A stretch of 64,000 nucleotides of DNA from an uncultured Fulvivirga sp. GTDB taxonomy: Bacteria > Bacteroidota > Bacteroidia > Cytophagales > Cyclobacteriaceae. Of the stretch, positions 16,558 through 26,951 are shown in pieces. A program made the translations under genes and the position numbers. The first letter of the stretch is position 1; each line of letters begins with the position of its first letter. The stretch is from positions 30,058-94,057 of the forward strand of contig CANMSE010000007.1 of assembly GCA_947500555.1 (NCBI GenBank), given 5' to 3'. The notes under the pieces are model-generated. The model saw only the letters and a list, made by a program, of their open reading frames with translations. It was not told where the DNA came from and did not search any database.

Positions 16558-17418
16558 ATGACACAAAAATTAAAGATCGCTATTCAAAAATCAGGACGAC
16601 TACAGGAACAATCCATTAAACTTCTTAGAGAATGTGGATTTTCTTTCAGTGGAGGCTTCAGCAAACTCAAAGCAGAGGTAGATAATTTCCCTGCCGAAAT
16701 ACTTTTTCTAAGGGATGACGATATTCCTCAGTACATTGAGGATAACGTTGCTGATATTGGAATAATAGGTGAGAATGTATTTATAGAAAAGCAGAAAGCA
16801 GGCGATCTCATATTGAAACTCGGTTTTGCTAAATGTCGCTTATCTATAGCCATTCCAAAATCAGAAGAATATAATGACTCTTCAACTTTGAATAACAAAA
16901 AAATAGCAACCTCTTACCCCATCATCGTACAGGAATTTTTGAATAAAGAAGGGGTCAATGCAGAGATTCACGAGATTAGCGGCTCTGTAGAAATAGCTCC
17001 CGGAATTGGCCTGGCTGACGCAGTTTGTGACATCGTAAGCACTGGGAGTACATTACTCACGAATGGACTAAAAGAAGTAGAGACTATACTGAAGTCCGAG
17101 GCTATATTAATTGCAAGTAAAAACCTGGAAAGCGAAAAGCAGGAACTTTTAGATCAATTAGTTTTTCGCATAAATGCAGTTAATGCAGCTAAAAACAATA
17201 AGTACTTATTATTAAACGCACCTAATGATGCCATTGAGGAAATTACTAAAGTGCTACCTGGTATGAAAAGCCCAACTGTAACTCCACTCCAAGAAGAAGG
17301 TTGGTCATCTCTACACTCTGTGGTTAACGAAAACGACTTCTGGCAAAAAATTGATGAATTAAAATCTCTTGGTGCTCAAGGCATTTTAGTTATACCCATT
17401 GAAAAAATGATATTGTAA
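16558..17418 (+). CDS. hisG: ATP phosphoribosyltransferase, long form
   Basis: This catalyses the first step of histidine synthesis: ATP + PRPP to phosphoribosyl-ATP. At 286 residues it is the long HisG form: a type-II periplasmic-binding-like catalytic domain (AIQKSGRLQEQSIKLLRECG; GIGLADAVCDIVSTGSTLLTNGL is the PRPP-binding loop) and a C-terminal ACT-like regulatory domain (about 215-286) for feedback inhibition by histidine. It does not need HisZ. It begins just after the attenuator terminator, and its TAA overlaps the hisD start by one base. Confidence 0.96.
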   Translation: MTQKLKIAIQKSGRLQEQSIKLLRECGFSFSGGFSKLKAEVDNFPAEILFLRDDDIPQYIEDNVADIGIIGENVFIEKQKAGDLILKLGFAKCRLSIAIPKSEEYNDSSTLNNKKIATSYPIIVQEFLNKEGVNAEIHEISGSVEIAPGIGLADAVCDIVSTGSTLLTNGLKEVETILKSEAILIASKNLESEKQELLDQLVFRINAVNAAKNNKYLLLNAPNDAIEEITKVLPGMKSPTVTPLQEEGWSSLHSVVNENDFWQKIDELKSLGAQGILVIPIEKMIL

Positions 17419-18707
17419 TGGAAATAATCAAAAATATTGAGCTGTCAGCTGTGGACAGCATACTAAAGCGACCTGGATTAGAAAATGATTACCTTGAGGG
17501 AGCAGTCAAAAATATTATACAAAGAGTCAAAACTTCTGGCGATGAAGCACTTATCGATTTTACAAGTCAATTTGATAAAGTTGATCTGAACGAATTGCAG
17601 GTTTCAGAAACTGAAATAACAACGGCTATTGGTCAGGTAAGTGAAAATCTTAAAAATGCAATTACTCAAGCCAAGCAAAATATTGAAGCCTTTCATAAAA
17701 GTCAAAAAAGAGAAACGGTAAAAATTGAAAATCAACCTGGAGTTACCTGCTGGAGAAAATCAGTGCCTATTCAAAAGGTTGGGCTGTACATACCCGGAGG
17801 TACAGCGCCTCTTTTTTCAACAGTTCTAATGCTGGGCATACCGGCCGTAATTGCAGGGTGCAAGGAGATTGTAATGTGCTCCCCACCTAACTCAGAAGGG
17901 AAAATTGATCCTGCTATCCTCTTCACGGCCAACTTGGTCGGTATAAAGAAAATATACAAGGTAGGTGGGGCTCAATCCATAGCAGCCATGGCTTATGGAA
18001 CCGCCTCTATTCCGAAAGTTGATAAAATATTTGGCCCTGGAAATCAGTATGTGACTAAAGCCAAGCAGTTGGTTAACATGGAAGGCGTATCCATTGATAT
18101 GCCTGCGGGACCATCTGAAGTAGCCGTTATAGCAGATGATATTGCTGAACCATCTTTCATCGCAGCAGACCTACTCTCTCAAGCTGAACATGGTGTTGAT
18201 AGTCAGGTTATTTTAATCAGCTCATCCGAAAACTTAGTAACAGAAGTACTGAACGCTATAGATACTCAAATAGAGCAGCTTCCAAGAAAAGACATAGCAT
18301 TGGAATGTCTTAAAAATAGTAAGGCTGTAATTACTAAAAGTCTGGAAGAAGCAACAGATGTATCAAACAGTTATGCCCCAGAACATCTTATTATTAATTG
18401 TAAAAATGCGTCTTCAATAGCTGAGAACATTACGCAAGCAGGTTCTGTATTCATAGGAGCCTACACTCCCGAATCAGCAGGAGATTATGCTTCCGGAACT
18501 AATCATACACTACCAACCAATGGTGCAGCTCGAGCATATAGTGGAGTATCCCTCGACTCATTCGTAAAAGAAATAACCTTCCAAGAAATTACAGAAGAGG
18601 GTATTACTAAATTAGGGCCTGTGGTGGAAACAATGGCTGAAGCAGAGCAACTAATTGCACATAAAAAAGCTGTCTCTATAAGACTTCAAAAACTCAACGA
18701 GCAATGA
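17418..18707 (+). CDS. hisD: histidinol dehydrogenase
   Basis: The 429-residue zinc enzyme oxidises L-histidinol to histidine with two NAD+, the last step of the pathway. Visible signatures are GLYIPGGTAPLFSTVLML, VGGAQSIAAMAYGT, IFGPGNQYVTKAK, the zinc-ligand stretch DLLSQAEHG and YAPEHL, with a C-terminal GTNHTLPT segment. Length is normal. It overlaps hisG by one base and hisC by four, showing tight translational coupling. Confidence 0.97.
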   Translation: MEIIKNIELSAVDSILKRPGLENDYLEGAVKNIIQRVKTSGDEALIDFTSQFDKVDLNELQVSETEITTAIGQVSENLKNAITQAKQNIEAFHKSQKRETVKIENQPGVTCWRKSVPIQKVGLYIPGGTAPLFSTVLMLGIPAVIAGCKEIVMCSPPNSEGKIDPAILFTANLVGIKKIYKVGGAQSIAAMAYGTASIPKVDKIFGPGNQYVTKAKQLVNMEGVSIDMPAGPSEVAVIADDIAEPSFIAADLLSQAEHGVDSQVILISSSENLVTEVLNAIDTQIEQLPRKDIALECLKNSKAVITKSLEEATDVSNSYAPEHLIINCKNASSIAENITQAGSVFIGAYTPESAGDYASGTNHTLPTNGAARAYSGVSLDSFVKEITFQEITEEGITKLGPVVETMAEAEQLIAHKKAVSIRLQKLNEQ

Positions 18708-19738
18708 ATATTGATCAATTCGTTCGACCAAACATACTTGAGATGAAGCCTTATTCTTCTGCCAGAGATGAATATAACTCAATGGATGATGTTTCATTGC
18801 TGGATGCCAACGAAAATCCGTTTGAAACAGATCTAAATAGGTACCCAGACCCCTATCAGAAAGATCTGAAAAATCTCATTGGTAAAGTAAAGTCTATTGC
18901 TCCGGAAAACATCTTTTTAGGTAACGGAAGTGATGAGGCCATTGATTTGATATTACGGATTTTTTGTGAACCATTAGAAGATAGCATTATCATTCCAGAT
19001 CCAACTTATGGAATGTATCAGGTGTCTGCAGCTATACAGAATGTAGAGGTAAAGAAAGTGGCGTTGAATAAAATTTTTGAGTTGGATGTACAAAGTATAT
19101 TAGAGTTAAACAGGACATCCGGAAAGGTTCTGTTTCTTTGTAACCCTAATAATCCATCTGGGAATTTCTTTTCAAGAAATGATGTGATTAGTCTATTGAA
19201 TCAGTTCAATGGTATTGTAGTGATAGATGAAGCATACATAGATTTCACAAAGGAGGAGTCGTTTATTGTTGAGATTGAAAATTATCCGAACCTGATAGTT
19301 CTTCAGACTTTTTCAAAAGCGTGGGGCATGGCTGGATTAAGGTTGGGAATGGCTTTCACCAACAATTCAATAATCAAACTCTTTAATAAAGTGAAAGCTC
19401 CTTACAATCTTTCGAGTCTTACTCAAAAAACCGCGCTAGCTGAAATAGAAAAAGGGGTCGATCAATTATTCAACACAGTCAATAATCTTATCAGCGAGCG
19501 AAAAAGGCTGGAAAAAAGCTTTAATGAAATGAATTGTGTCGTTAATATGTTTCCGTCTGAAACGAATTTTTTATTAGTCAAATTTCGAGACTACAAAAAA
19601 GCATATAATGCTTTAGAAAAAAATGGTCTAATTGTGAGGGACAGATCTAAAGCGCTTCATTGTGAGGGATGTTTGAGATTGACTGTGGGAACAAGGAAAG
19701 AAAATGATCAGGTTATTGAGACGTTAAAAGCATTATGA
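18704..19738 (+). CDS. hisC: histidinol-phosphate aminotransferase
   Basis: The 344-residue PLP-dependent aminotransferase (fold type I) converts imidazole acetol phosphate and glutamate to histidinol phosphate. It shows the substrate-binding LLDANENPF, the NPNNPSGN motif, the Asp of VIDEAYIDF and the PLP-binding Lys205 in [13 protein letters not shown]. It sits between hisD and hisB with four-base ATGA overlaps on both sides. Confidence 0.97.
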   Translation: MNIDQFVRPNILEMKPYSSARDEYNSMDDVSLLDANENPFETDLNRYPDPYQKDLKNLIGKVKSIAPENIFLGNGSDEAIDLILRIFCEPLEDSIIIPDPTYGMYQVSAAIQNVEVKKVALNKIFELDVQSILELNRTSGKVLFLCNPNNPSGNFFSRNDVISLLNQFNGIVVIDEAYIDFTKEESFIVEIENYPNLIVLQTFSKAWGMAGLRLGMAFTNNSIIKLFNKVKAPYNLSSLTQKTALAEIEKGVDQLFNTVNNLISERKRLEKSFNEMNCVVNMFPSETNFLLVKFRDYKKAYNALEKNGLIVRDRSKALHCEGCLRLTVGTRKENDQVIETLKAL

Positions 19739-20832
19739 AAAAAGTATTATTTATAGATAGGGACGGCACCATCATCTTAGAACCGGAAGACGAGCAAATA
19801 GACAGTCTGGAAAAACTTGAGTTTTACCCTGCTATCTTCAGGTGGCTTGGTTCTATTTGTCAGGAACTTGATTATGAACTAGTTATGGTTACCAATCAAG
19901 ATGGATTAGGAACCGATTCTTTTCCGGAGAACACCTTCTGGCCTGCACATAATAAAATGATGGATGCCCTTAAAAAAGAAGGGATTGAGTTCTCTGAGGT
20001 TCTTATTGATAGATCATTTCCAGCCGACAATTCACCAAATAGAAAGCCCGGTACCGGATTGTTGCAGCAGTACATTCAAGGTGATTATGATCTTGCCAAC
20101 TCTTATGTGATTGGAGACCGGAAAACAGATATTGAGCTGGCAAAAAATCTAGGTGCAAAAGGGGTTTTAATAAATGATGGTTCAATAGAATTAAATGACT
20201 TGGAAGCTAATTGCTCATTAATAACTACTGATTGGGAGACCATATATAACCACTTAAGAAAAAGGGAATCGACCGTAAAAAGGAAAACGAATGAGACTGA
20301 CATTGAGATTAGTCTGAATCTAGACGGCACAGGACAAAGTGATATATCTACTGGTTTAGACTTTTTTGATCACATGCTTGACCAATTGGCTAAGCATGGT
20401 TTGGTAGATCTTACAATCAAAGTAAAAGGAGACCTTGAGGTTGATGAACATCATACCATCGAAGATACTGCTATCGCATTGGGTGAAGCTTTTTTAGCAG
20501 CTCTAGGAGACAAAAGAGGAATTTCAAGATATGGATTCCTTTTACCTATGGACGATTGTTTAGCTCAAGTTGCTATCGACTTTGGAGGACGCAATTGGAT
20601 TGTATGGGAGGCTGAGTTCAAGAGAGAAATGATTGGAAAAATGCCAACGGAAATGTTTTTTCATTTCTTCAAATCATTTTCAGATGCTTCAAAAAGCAAC
20701 CTTAATATTAAAGTTGAGGGAACTAACGAGCATCATAAAATTGAAGCTATTTTCAAAGCATTTGCAAGAGCGATACGAATGGCAGTAAAAAGAGATGGCA
20801 ATCAGCTACCAAGTACTAAAGGAGTTATATGA
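19735..20832 (+). CDS. hisB: bifunctional histidinol-phosphatase / imidazoleglycerol-phosphate dehydratase
   Basis: The 365-residue fusion has an N-terminal HAD phosphatase (about 1-165; catalytic Asp8 and Asp10 in IDRDGT, and [17 protein letters not shown]) and a C-terminal IGPD domain (about 175-365). The latter carries the metal-binding [29 protein letters not shown] and [15 protein letters not shown] motifs. It therefore catalyses both the sixth and eighth steps of histidine synthesis, as in E. coli HisB and many Bacteroidota. It overlaps its neighbours by four bases. Confidence 0.97.
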   Translation: MKKVLFIDRDGTIILEPEDEQIDSLEKLEFYPAIFRWLGSICQELDYELVMVTNQDGLGTDSFPENTFWPAHNKMMDALKKEGIEFSEVLIDRSFPADNSPNRKPGTGLLQQYIQGDYDLANSYVIGDRKTDIELAKNLGAKGVLINDGSIELNDLEANCSLITTDWETIYNHLRKRESTVKRKTNETDIEISLNLDGTGQSDISTGLDFFDHMLDQLAKHGLVDLTIKVKGDLEVDEHHTIEDTAIALGEAFLAALGDKRGISRYGFLLPMDDCLAQVAIDFGGRNWIVWEAEFKREMIGKMPTEMFFHFFKSFSDASKSNLNIKVEGTNEHHKIEAIFKAFARAIRMAVKRDGNQLPSTKGVI

Positions 20833-21410
20833 GAGTAGCTATCATAAAGTACAATGCCGGAAATACTCAGTCCGTGATCTTTGCTTTGAATCGCCTTGGT
20901 ATTGATCCAATATTGACCAATGATTTTGAAGAATTAAAGTCTGCAGATAAAGTGATCTTCCCAGGTGTTGGTGAAGCCAGTACCACTATGACGCATCTCA
21001 AGAATTTGAAACTTGATAAACTTATACCCAACCTGAGACAGCCAGTTTTAGGTGTATGTTTGGGGATGCAACTGATGTGCAAACATTCTGAAGAAGGAAA
21101 CACTGACTGTCTTGGTATTTTTGATACGCAAGTAAAACTTTTTAAATCCAAAGTAGATAAAGTGCCACACATGGGATGGAATGACCTGGTGTTATCACAG
21201 AATGTATTAAATAAAAAGATCGAGGATACTCATATGTATTTCGTTCATAGTTATTATGTACCTATCATAAAGGAAACTACCGCTACAGCTAATTATATTC
21301 ATGATTTCTCTGCATCCTTACAGCAAGACAATTTCTGCGCGGTGCAGTTTCACCCCGAAAAGTCTGGAAAGCAAGGTCTGCAGCTATTAAAAAATTTTAT
21401 TGAACTATGA
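20829..21410 (+). CDS. hisH: imidazole glycerol phosphate synthase, glutamine amidotransferase subunit
   Basis: This 193-residue class I glutaminase supplies ammonia to HisF. It has the oxyanion strand region FPGVGEAS, the nucleophile Cys77 in [10 protein letters not shown] and the His-x-Glu pair in VQFHPEKSG. It is four-base coupled to hisB and hisA; hisF is one gene further on, and the two proteins form the IGP synthase heterodimer. Confidence 0.97.
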   Translation: MRVAIIKYNAGNTQSVIFALNRLGIDPILTNDFEELKSADKVIFPGVGEASTTMTHLKNLKLDKLIPNLRQPVLGVCLGMQLMCKHSEEGNTDCLGIFDTQVKLFKSKVDKVPHMGWNDLVLSQNVLNKKIEDTHMYFVHSYYVPIIKETTATANYIHDFSASLQQDNFCAVQFHPEKSGKQGLQLLKNFIEL

Positions 21411-22123
21411 GAGTAATACCTGCTATAGATATCATCGATGGACAATGCGTGCGCCTTTCTCAAGGAGATTATAATGAGAAGACTGTTTATGAAAAAGATC
21501 CATTAGCAGTCGCCAAGAGGTTTGAGGCATCAGGTATAAAACGACTACATCTGGTAGACCTGGATGGAGCAAAAGCAGGTAGTATTGTAAATCATCAAGT
21601 GTTGGAATCAATCGCCAGCAATACAAATTTATCTATTGACTTTGGAGGTGGTGTAAAATCCGATGATGATATCAAAATGGCTTTCGATTATGGTGCAAAG
21701 CAAGTTACATGCGGAAGTATTGCCGTCAAAAATAGGGATCTGGTTCTTAACTGGGTAGCAACATATGGCCCTGATAAGTTGATTTTAGGAGCGGATGTGA
21801 AGAATAAAATGGTTGCTATTCACGGTTGGACAAAAACCAGTGATCTATATCTTGATGAGCTTCTCAAAGATTATTTAGCGGCAGGATTAAAATATGTGAT
21901 TTGCACAGATATAGCCACTGACGGTATGCTGACAGGACCAAATTTCAATCTCTACAAGGAATTATTGATCAATTTTCCAATGATGAAATTAATAGCTAGT
22001 GGCGGAGTTAGCTCAAATGATGACCTACTAAGACTAAAGAGCGATGGTTTGCATGGAGCGATAGTTGGTAAAGCTCTTTATGAAAATAGAATCTCTCTTG
22101 ATGAATTAGAACAGTATGCTTAA
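21407..22123 (+). CDS. hisA: ProFAR isomerase
   Basis: HisA (238 residues) is a TIM-barrel enzyme that performs the Amadori rearrangement of ProFAR to PRFAR. The N-terminal Asp8 in IPAIDIIDG and Asp of [13 protein letters not shown] are the catalytic pair. [13 protein letters not shown] and IASGGVSS form the phosphate-binding loops. It overlaps hisH by four bases and hisF by eight. Confidence 0.97.
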   Translation: MRVIPAIDIIDGQCVRLSQGDYNEKTVYEKDPLAVAKRFEASGIKRLHLVDLDGAKAGSIVNHQVLESIASNTNLSIDFGGGVKSDDDIKMAFDYGAKQVTCGSIAVKNRDLVLNWVATYGPDKLILGADVKNKMVAIHGWTKTSDLYLDELLKDYLAAGLKYVICTDIATDGMLTGPNFNLYKELLINFPMMKLIASGGVSSNDDLLRLKSDGLHGAIVGKALYENRISLDELEQYA

Positions 22124-22868
22124 AAAAAGAATTATCCCATGTCTTGACATCAAAGATGGAAGAACAGTCAAAGGAGTAAACTTCATAAACATCAGAGACG
22201 CTGGCGATCCAGTAGAGCTTGCTCAAAGCTATGCAAAACTAGGAGCTGACGAATTAGTATTTTTGGACATTACAGCGACTCATGATAATAGAAAAACTTT
22301 TGTCAAGCTGGTAAAAGACATTGCTAAGCATATTGACATTCCATTTACAGTTGGAGGTGGAATAAGTTCAGTTGATGATGTCAAACCTCTGCTGGAAGGT
22401 GGGGCAGACAAGATCTCAGTCAATTCTTCAGCAGTGAAAAGGCCTGAGCTAATCAATGAACTTGTTCTTGCTTTTGGGAGTCAGTGTATAACCGTGGCCA
22501 TTGATGCTAAATTCATTGATGGTGAATGGGTCGTTCACACGCATGGTGGGAGAAAGCCTACCAATAAAAAATTGTTTGACTGGGCAAAAGAAGTTGAGAA
22601 GCGCGGTGCCGGAGAGATTTTATTTACTAGTATGGATCATGACGGCACCAAGCAAGGGTTCGCCAATGAGGCATTGGCTAAGTTGAGCGATCTCATATCT
22701 ATTCCAATTATTGCTTCGGGTGGTGCCGGTAACGAATCCCACTTTAAAGAAGTATTCACAGACGGAAAAGCTGATGCAGCATTGGCGGCAAGTATTTTTC
22801 ATTTTGGAGAAATTCCCATACCCACATTAAAAGATTATTTAAAAAAGGAAAATATAGCTATAAGATGA
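22116..22868 (+). CDS. hisF: imidazole glycerol phosphate synthase, cyclase subunit
   Basis: HisF (250 residues) is the TIM-barrel cyclase that combines PRFAR with ammonia from HisH to give IGP and AICAR. Catalytic Asp11 lies in [18 protein letters not shown] and the second Asp in [10 protein letters not shown]. The barrel repeats FTVGGGISS and IASGGAGN bind phosphate. It starts inside the end of hisA (8-nt overlap) and overlaps hisIE by four bases. Confidence 0.97.
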   Translation: MLKKRIIPCLDIKDGRTVKGVNFINIRDAGDPVELAQSYAKLGADELVFLDITATHDNRKTFVKLVKDIAKHIDIPFTVGGGISSVDDVKPLLEGGADKISVNSSAVKRPELINELVLAFGSQCITVAIDAKFIDGEWVVHTHGGRKPTNKKLFDWAKEVEKRGAGEILFTSMDHDGTKQGFANEALAKLSDLISIPIIASGGAGNESHFKEVFTDGKADAALAASIFHFGEIPIPTLKDYLKKENIAIR

Positions 22869-23452
22869 CAGAATCACCAAACTTTGAAAAGGGTCTTATA
22901 CCTGCCATTATTCAAGATTATTATACTAAAAAAGTACTTATGCTTGGCTATATGAATAAGGCAGCCTATGACCAAACGGTACGGTCTGATAAGGTTACTT
23001 TTTTCAGTAGGTCAAAAAACAGACTTTGGACTAAGGGAGAAACTTCCGGCCACTATCTTAATGTCAAATCAATAGACCTTGATTGTGATCTGGACACCAT
23101 ATTGATTCAAGCGACTCCTGAAGGTCCAACTTGTCACACAGGCACCGATACTTGTTTTGGAAATATGAGTAACACATCGACTGACTTGGGGTTTTTAGAG
23201 GCTACAATTCAACATAGAAAGCAAAACCCAAAAGAAGGGTCTTATACAAATGAGCTGCTTGCTAATCTTAACAAGGCTGCACAAAAGGTCGGTGAAGAAG
23301 CAGTGGAGTTGGTAATTGAAGCCAAAGATAATAATGAAGAGTTATTTCTGAATGAAGGAGCTGACCTGATTTACCATTACATAGTGCTACTGGCAGCTAA
23401 GGGATATAAATTACAAGATGTTATTGAGGTGTTGAAAAATCGTCATCAATAA
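22865..23452 (+). CDS. hisIE: bifunctional phosphoribosyl-AMP cyclohydrolase / phosphoribosyl-ATP pyrophosphatase
   Basis: The 195-residue fusion has an N-terminal HisI domain (about 1-105; [29 protein letters not shown] and [12 protein letters not shown] with metal-binding Cys) and a C-terminal HisE domain (about 110-195; [30 protein letters not shown]). Together they carry out steps two and three of histidine synthesis. It is the last gene of the operon. Confidence 0.96.
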   Translation: MTESPNFEKGLIPAIIQDYYTKKVLMLGYMNKAAYDQTVRSDKVTFFSRSKNRLWTKGETSGHYLNVKSIDLDCDLDTILIQATPEGPTCHTGTDTCFGNMSNTSTDLGFLEATIQHRKQNPKEGSYTNELLANLNKAAQKVGEEAVELVIEAKDNNEELFLNEGADLIYHYIVLLAAKGYKLQDVIEVLKNRHQ

Positions 23453-23508
23453 CAAACTTGTCAAACAGATTACATCTATCCTTAAGCACTTCTCTGTATT
23501 ATTGTGAT

Positions 23509-24195
23509 ATGGCGGATACAAAAACAATCGGTGGGTTTGAGTTTCAACGATACGAAAAGGAAACCTATAATGAAGATGAAACCATCAAAAGAAGTATTGA
23601 ATTTCATCAGTGGATTGATAAAAGAAGGTCAGTAAGGGACTTCTCAGATCGACCAATACCAAAGAAAGTAATTGAAGAGCTGATCTGCTCTGCTTCCACC
23701 GCTCCTTCCGGTGCGCATAAGCAACCCTGGACTTTTGCGGTAGTTAGCAATCCTGAATTAAAAAAAAAAATACGTGAAGCTGCAGAAAAAGAAGAGCATG
23801 AAAGCTACACTAAACGCATGAGCGAAGAGTGGCTAGACGATCTAAAGCCTATGCAAACCGACTGGAATAAACCTTTCCTTGAGATTGCGCCCTATCTTGT
23901 TATTATATTTAAAAAGGCATACGATTTAGACGAAGACGGTAACAAGCATACTAACTATTATGTAAATGAATCCGTTGGTCTTGCAGCAGGCATGTTTTTA
24001 ACAGCCATTCACAATGCTGGGTTGGTGGCATTAACTCATACACCAAGTCCTATGAATTTTCTAAGTAAACTTTTAGAAAGACCTGATAACGAAAGACCTT
24101 TTCTTCTTATCCCTATTGGCTATCCGGCAGAAGAAACCTACGTTCCGAAGCTAGATCGAAAATGTGTAGATGAGGTGGCTGTTTTTTACGAATAA
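23509..24195 (+). CDS. iodotyrosine deiodinase-like nitroreductase-superfamily flavoprotein
   Basis: I start at ATG 23509; the track's 23458 start adds a non-homologous leader and lies 5 nt from hisIE. The 228-residue FMN protein has the nitroreductase core RRSVRDFSDRP and ASTAPSGAHKQPW, and a central lid with Glu96, Tyr100 and Lys121. The E-x3-Y-x20-K spacing equals Glu157/Tyr161/Lys182 of human iodotyrosine deiodinase, which bind the halotyrosine zwitterion. LTHTPSPMNFL and PIGYPAEE also match. Bacterial homologues, such as the one from Haliscomenobacter, dehalogenate halotyrosines reductively. Its natural role here is unknown; it follows the his operon but is probably independent. Confidence 0.85.
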   Translation: MADTKTIGGFEFQRYEKETYNEDETIKRSIEFHQWIDKRRSVRDFSDRPIPKKVIEELICSASTAPSGAHKQPWTFAVVSNPELKKKIREAAEKEEHESYTKRMSEEWLDDLKPMQTDWNKPFLEIAPYLVIIFKKAYDLDEDGNKHTNYYVNESVGLAAGMFLTAIHNAGLVALTHTPSPMNFLSKLLERPDNERPFLLIPIGYPAEETYVPKLDRKCVDEVAVFYE

Positions 24196-24279
24196 TTGGT
24201 TAATATTTATTTTGAATCAATTTTAAAATTATTTTTAAACAAGTATTTATCACTAGCTTTAACAGCAAATTCTAATTTA

Positions 24280-24762
24280 ATGAAAAGCACTTTTTTATTT
24301 CTTGCATTTATTATAGTCTTATCTGCGTGCAAAGATGATGATGTAGTCCCAACCACTGATTTAGGGCCTTCAGCTGCAGGAAGATACTCTTATTCCGGAC
24401 AAATAAGGAAGATAGATGACGGAGGTTTTTTGGGCAGATTAACCGGTACACTTGAACTAAAGGCCAATGATTTAAATATTACTATATTATCAGTTTCTGG
24501 TGAAGAAATAAATTTGGCAGATGTCTTAGACACGCCTGATGGGACTGTATTTAATATTTCGAATAAAGACTTTATTGACCAAAATGGTGATGAATTTACC
24601 TTAATCGGTGTGCCCATTTTCTCTTACTTGAGTGATTCTTACCATGCAGAATATAATTTAGAACAAGACTGCTTTAAGATGGTATATGATCACATCTACA
24701 TTGACGAAAGTTTGACTTCTTCTAATCGCAGGCATGAGCTTTTTGCAGAAAAAATAAACTAG
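24280..24762 (+). CDS. small surface-lipoprotein candidate of unknown function
   Basis: I choose ATG 24280 instead of the track's TTG 24196 because it opens with a lipoprotein signal (FLAFIIVLSAC, Cys17). The Cys is followed by Lys-Asp-Asp-Asp, which fits the Bacteroidota lipoprotein export signal for surface display. The mature part of about 144 residues looks like a small beta-rich domain (GRYSYSGQIRKI, LTGTLELKANDLNITILS) and ends in a Cys-containing segment. I recognise no family. It ends one base before the convergent bestrophin-like gene's 3' end. Confidence 0.6.
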   Translation: MKSTFLFLAFIIVLSACKDDDVVPTTDLGPSAAGRYSYSGQIRKIDDGGFLGRLTGTLELKANDLNITILSVSGEEINLADVLDTPDGTVFNISNKDFIDQNGDEFTLIGVPIFSYLSDSYHAEYNLEQDCFKMVYDHIYIDESLTSSNRRHELFAEKIN

Positions 24763-24763
24763 A

Positions 24764-25534
24764 CTACTCATCCATCATCTCAGAGAATTCCTCCACATCA
24801 AATTTGATGTCATCCTCCCCTATCTGATCAAATGGATTTTCTAAATGCCCCTGAATATTATCTAAGCTTACCAATATAAAGCTAAAGATTATAGGCATCA
24901 CGTATTGAAGTCCTTCCGAATAGTGCTCAGAAACAGAAACGAAGTATGGCCCGTAGATAATTGGGAAAGAGTAAATGAATACTTTACTATAAGCCCGTAA
25001 GGTCACCGGAGTTCTATAGTGCAAAATCACCTTTAAGTTTTCCATCGCCACCATGATCTTGCTGATATACTGACTTACCCTGGAAACCTCTCCCACTTGT
25101 AGTCCATGATCTCGAAATCTCTGTGCTATAGATGATAGTTCGGAAATCTTATTATAAATCATTTTCTCAGCTTGCTTTTCCTTATTTGGATTACTTACAA
25201 AGAAGTTTCTTATGCTACCGTATACGTCAACAAGCTGATTCTTTATTTCTAGTTGGAACTCATCATTATTTCCTATCCAGTCGCGAGAAGCATGATACAG
25301 AGCAATCATATGTGCTTTAAAATCTCCCAATAGGCCCAGAGCTCTTTCTCTCCTTTTATAAGCACTATCTATTGAAAAAACTACTGGAAATACTATGGCA
25401 ATCGCCACTAAGGTGAGAGGGAAATCTGCCACAATACCATACCGATCACACAGCCACGTGCTTACCACCGCTAAAATGGTTACGATAAAAGTTTTGTAAT
25501 TGATAATGAGGTATAAACTCCTGATTATTTTCAT
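24764..25534 (-). CDS. bestrophin-like membrane protein
   Basis: The 256-residue protein has two hydrophobic helices near the N-terminus (about 12-60), a long amphipathic helical middle, two more hydrophobic segments (about 185-225) and the C-terminal LDNIQGHLENPFDQIGEDDIKFD. This LENPF-x-DDI tail and the central HYRTPVTLRAY are hallmarks of bestrophin/RFP-TM proteins, anion-type channels in eukaryotes and proposed ion channels in bacteria. It is somewhat shorter than typical bacterial bestrophins (~300). A cation or anion channel role is inferred from family only. Confidence 0.65.
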   Translation of the reverse strand: MKIIRSLYLIINYKTFIVTILAVVSTWLCDRYGIVADFPLTLVAIAIVFPVVFSIDSAYKRRERALGLLGDFKAHMIALYHASRDWIGNNDEFQLEIKNQLVDVYGSIRNFFVSNPNKEKQAEKMIYNKISELSSIAQRFRDHGLQVGEVSRVSQYISKIMVAMENLKVILHYRTPVTLRAYSKVFIYSFPIIYGPYFVSVSEHYSEGLQYVMPIIFSFILVSLDNIQGHLENPFDQIGEDDIKFDVEEFSEMMDE

Positions 25535-25667
25535 AAACCAAATTTGGCGTGAATATAATCATTTCGTCTATGTTAAGGAATTGTTACTTACTACTAATTA
25601 TAGTCACGTTTGCACCCTGCATAAATGAGAGATTTACATATTTTTGCGTGACTAAGATTGATCTATT

Positions 25668-26378
25668 ATGGGAAGAGCATTTGAATATAGAAGAGCCGCT
25701 AAGGAAAAGCGATGGGACAAGATGTCCAAGATATTTCCAAAGTTAGCTAAGGCCATTACTGTAGCTGCCAAAGAAGGTGGTACTGACCCTGAGATGAATG
25801 CTAAGCTTAGAACGGCTATTCAGAATGCCAAGGGTGAAAACATGCCCAAGGATAATATTGAGGCCGCCATCAAGCGATCCGAAGGAAAAGATGCAGCTGA
25901 GTATTCTGAAATCAACTATGAAGGCAAAGGTCCACATGGTGTTTTAGTGTTTGTAGAGTGCGCTACTGATAACCCCAATCGCACGGTCGCCAATGTGAAA
26001 AGCTACTTTAGCAAAGCAGCTGGTGGTTTGGTACCTACTGGTTCCTTAGAGTTTATGTTTTCAAGAAATGCCGTATTTGAATTTGAGAAAACTGACGACA
26101 TGGATGTTGAAGAGCTCGAATTAGAGCTTATTGATGCAGGAATGGAAGAGATTGAAGAGCAGGAAGAAAAAATCTTCGTGTACGGGGACTACACCAACTT
26201 CGGAAATATTTCAAAAGCACTTGATGAAAAAGGGATTGAGGTAGCAAAAGCTTCCCTAAAGAGATTTCCGACCAACTCTGTTGAGTTTAGTGAAGAGCAA
26301 TTGGAGGAAATTGAAAAGATGATCGACAAGCTTGAAGACGATGATGATGTTCAGGCGGTATTCACTAATATTGCTTAA
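25668..26378 (+). CDS. yebC: YebC/PmpR family regulatory protein
   Basis: The 236-residue protein is a full-length YebC/TACO1 member: [25 protein letters not shown] at the start, then [34 protein letters not shown] and the glycine-rich [23 protein letters not shown]. Family members have been described as transcriptional regulators and, more recently, as ribosome-associated factors that relieve stalling. It overlaps the next start by one base (TAATG). Confidence 0.92.
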   Translation: MGRAFEYRRAAKEKRWDKMSKIFPKLAKAITVAAKEGGTDPEMNAKLRTAIQNAKGENMPKDNIEAAIKRSEGKDAAEYSEINYEGKGPHGVLVFVECATDNPNRTVANVKSYFSKAAGGLVPTGSLEFMFSRNAVFEFEKTDDMDVEELELELIDAGMEEIEEQEEKIFVYGDYTNFGNISKALDEKGIEVAKASLKRFPTNSVEFSEEQLEEIEKMIDKLEDDDDVQAVFTNIA

Positions 26379-26836
26379 TGGCACAATCAGCAAAGAATAC
26401 ACTCAAAATTTCTCGAATTATCCACTGGGCATTATTAGCAGCTCCTGTCCTATTAGGGATTTTTGTTTATCTGTTCATACAGAATAATGCAGCTTTAGGA
26501 GATGAAAGCTTGCAAGAACTTATCTATTTACCTCTCGTATTTATGCTGGTTTCGATAGTAGGTGGTAGATTTCTATTTCAAAAAATACTAGGATCAGTTA
26601 AGGATAAAGGCCTTGAAGAAAAACTTCAACTCTTTTTAAAGGCGTCCATTGTCAGAAATGCTTTATTTGAAATGACAGGACTAGTGACAGCAGTGGTTGC
26701 CTTTCTAACTGGTAATAGCACTATCCTACTACTGATACCTATTATAGCATTACAATTCATTACTAACCGTCCTTCTCTTCAAAAGGTAGAAATAGAATTG
26801 ATGCTATCCAGAGAAGAAGTGGACAGTTTGAAATAG
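26378..26836 (+). CDS. four-helix membrane protein of unknown function
   Basis: The 152-residue protein has four hydrophobic stretches (about 15-33, 48-66, 92-107, 110-125) and a short charged C-terminal tail. It carries no signature I can name. Translation is coupled to yebC by a one-base overlap, so the two are in one operon. No ligand or catalytic motif is visible. Confidence 0.6.
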   Translation: MAQSAKNTLKISRIIHWALLAAPVLLGIFVYLFIQNNAALGDESLQELIYLPLVFMLVSIVGGRFLFQKILGSVKDKGLEEKLQLFLKASIVRNALFEMTGLVTAVVAFLTGNSTILLLIPIIALQFITNRPSLQKVEIELMLSREEVDSLK

Positions 26837-26951
26837 CAAAGTATTCTCTTTCAAAAACTTGGTGATTTAATCTCCTTGGCTTATCTCGTAACCAGGATTT
26901 TACTATATTGTCAAGTTAAACATAATTTCGAATCAGTCTAATCAGGTAAAT

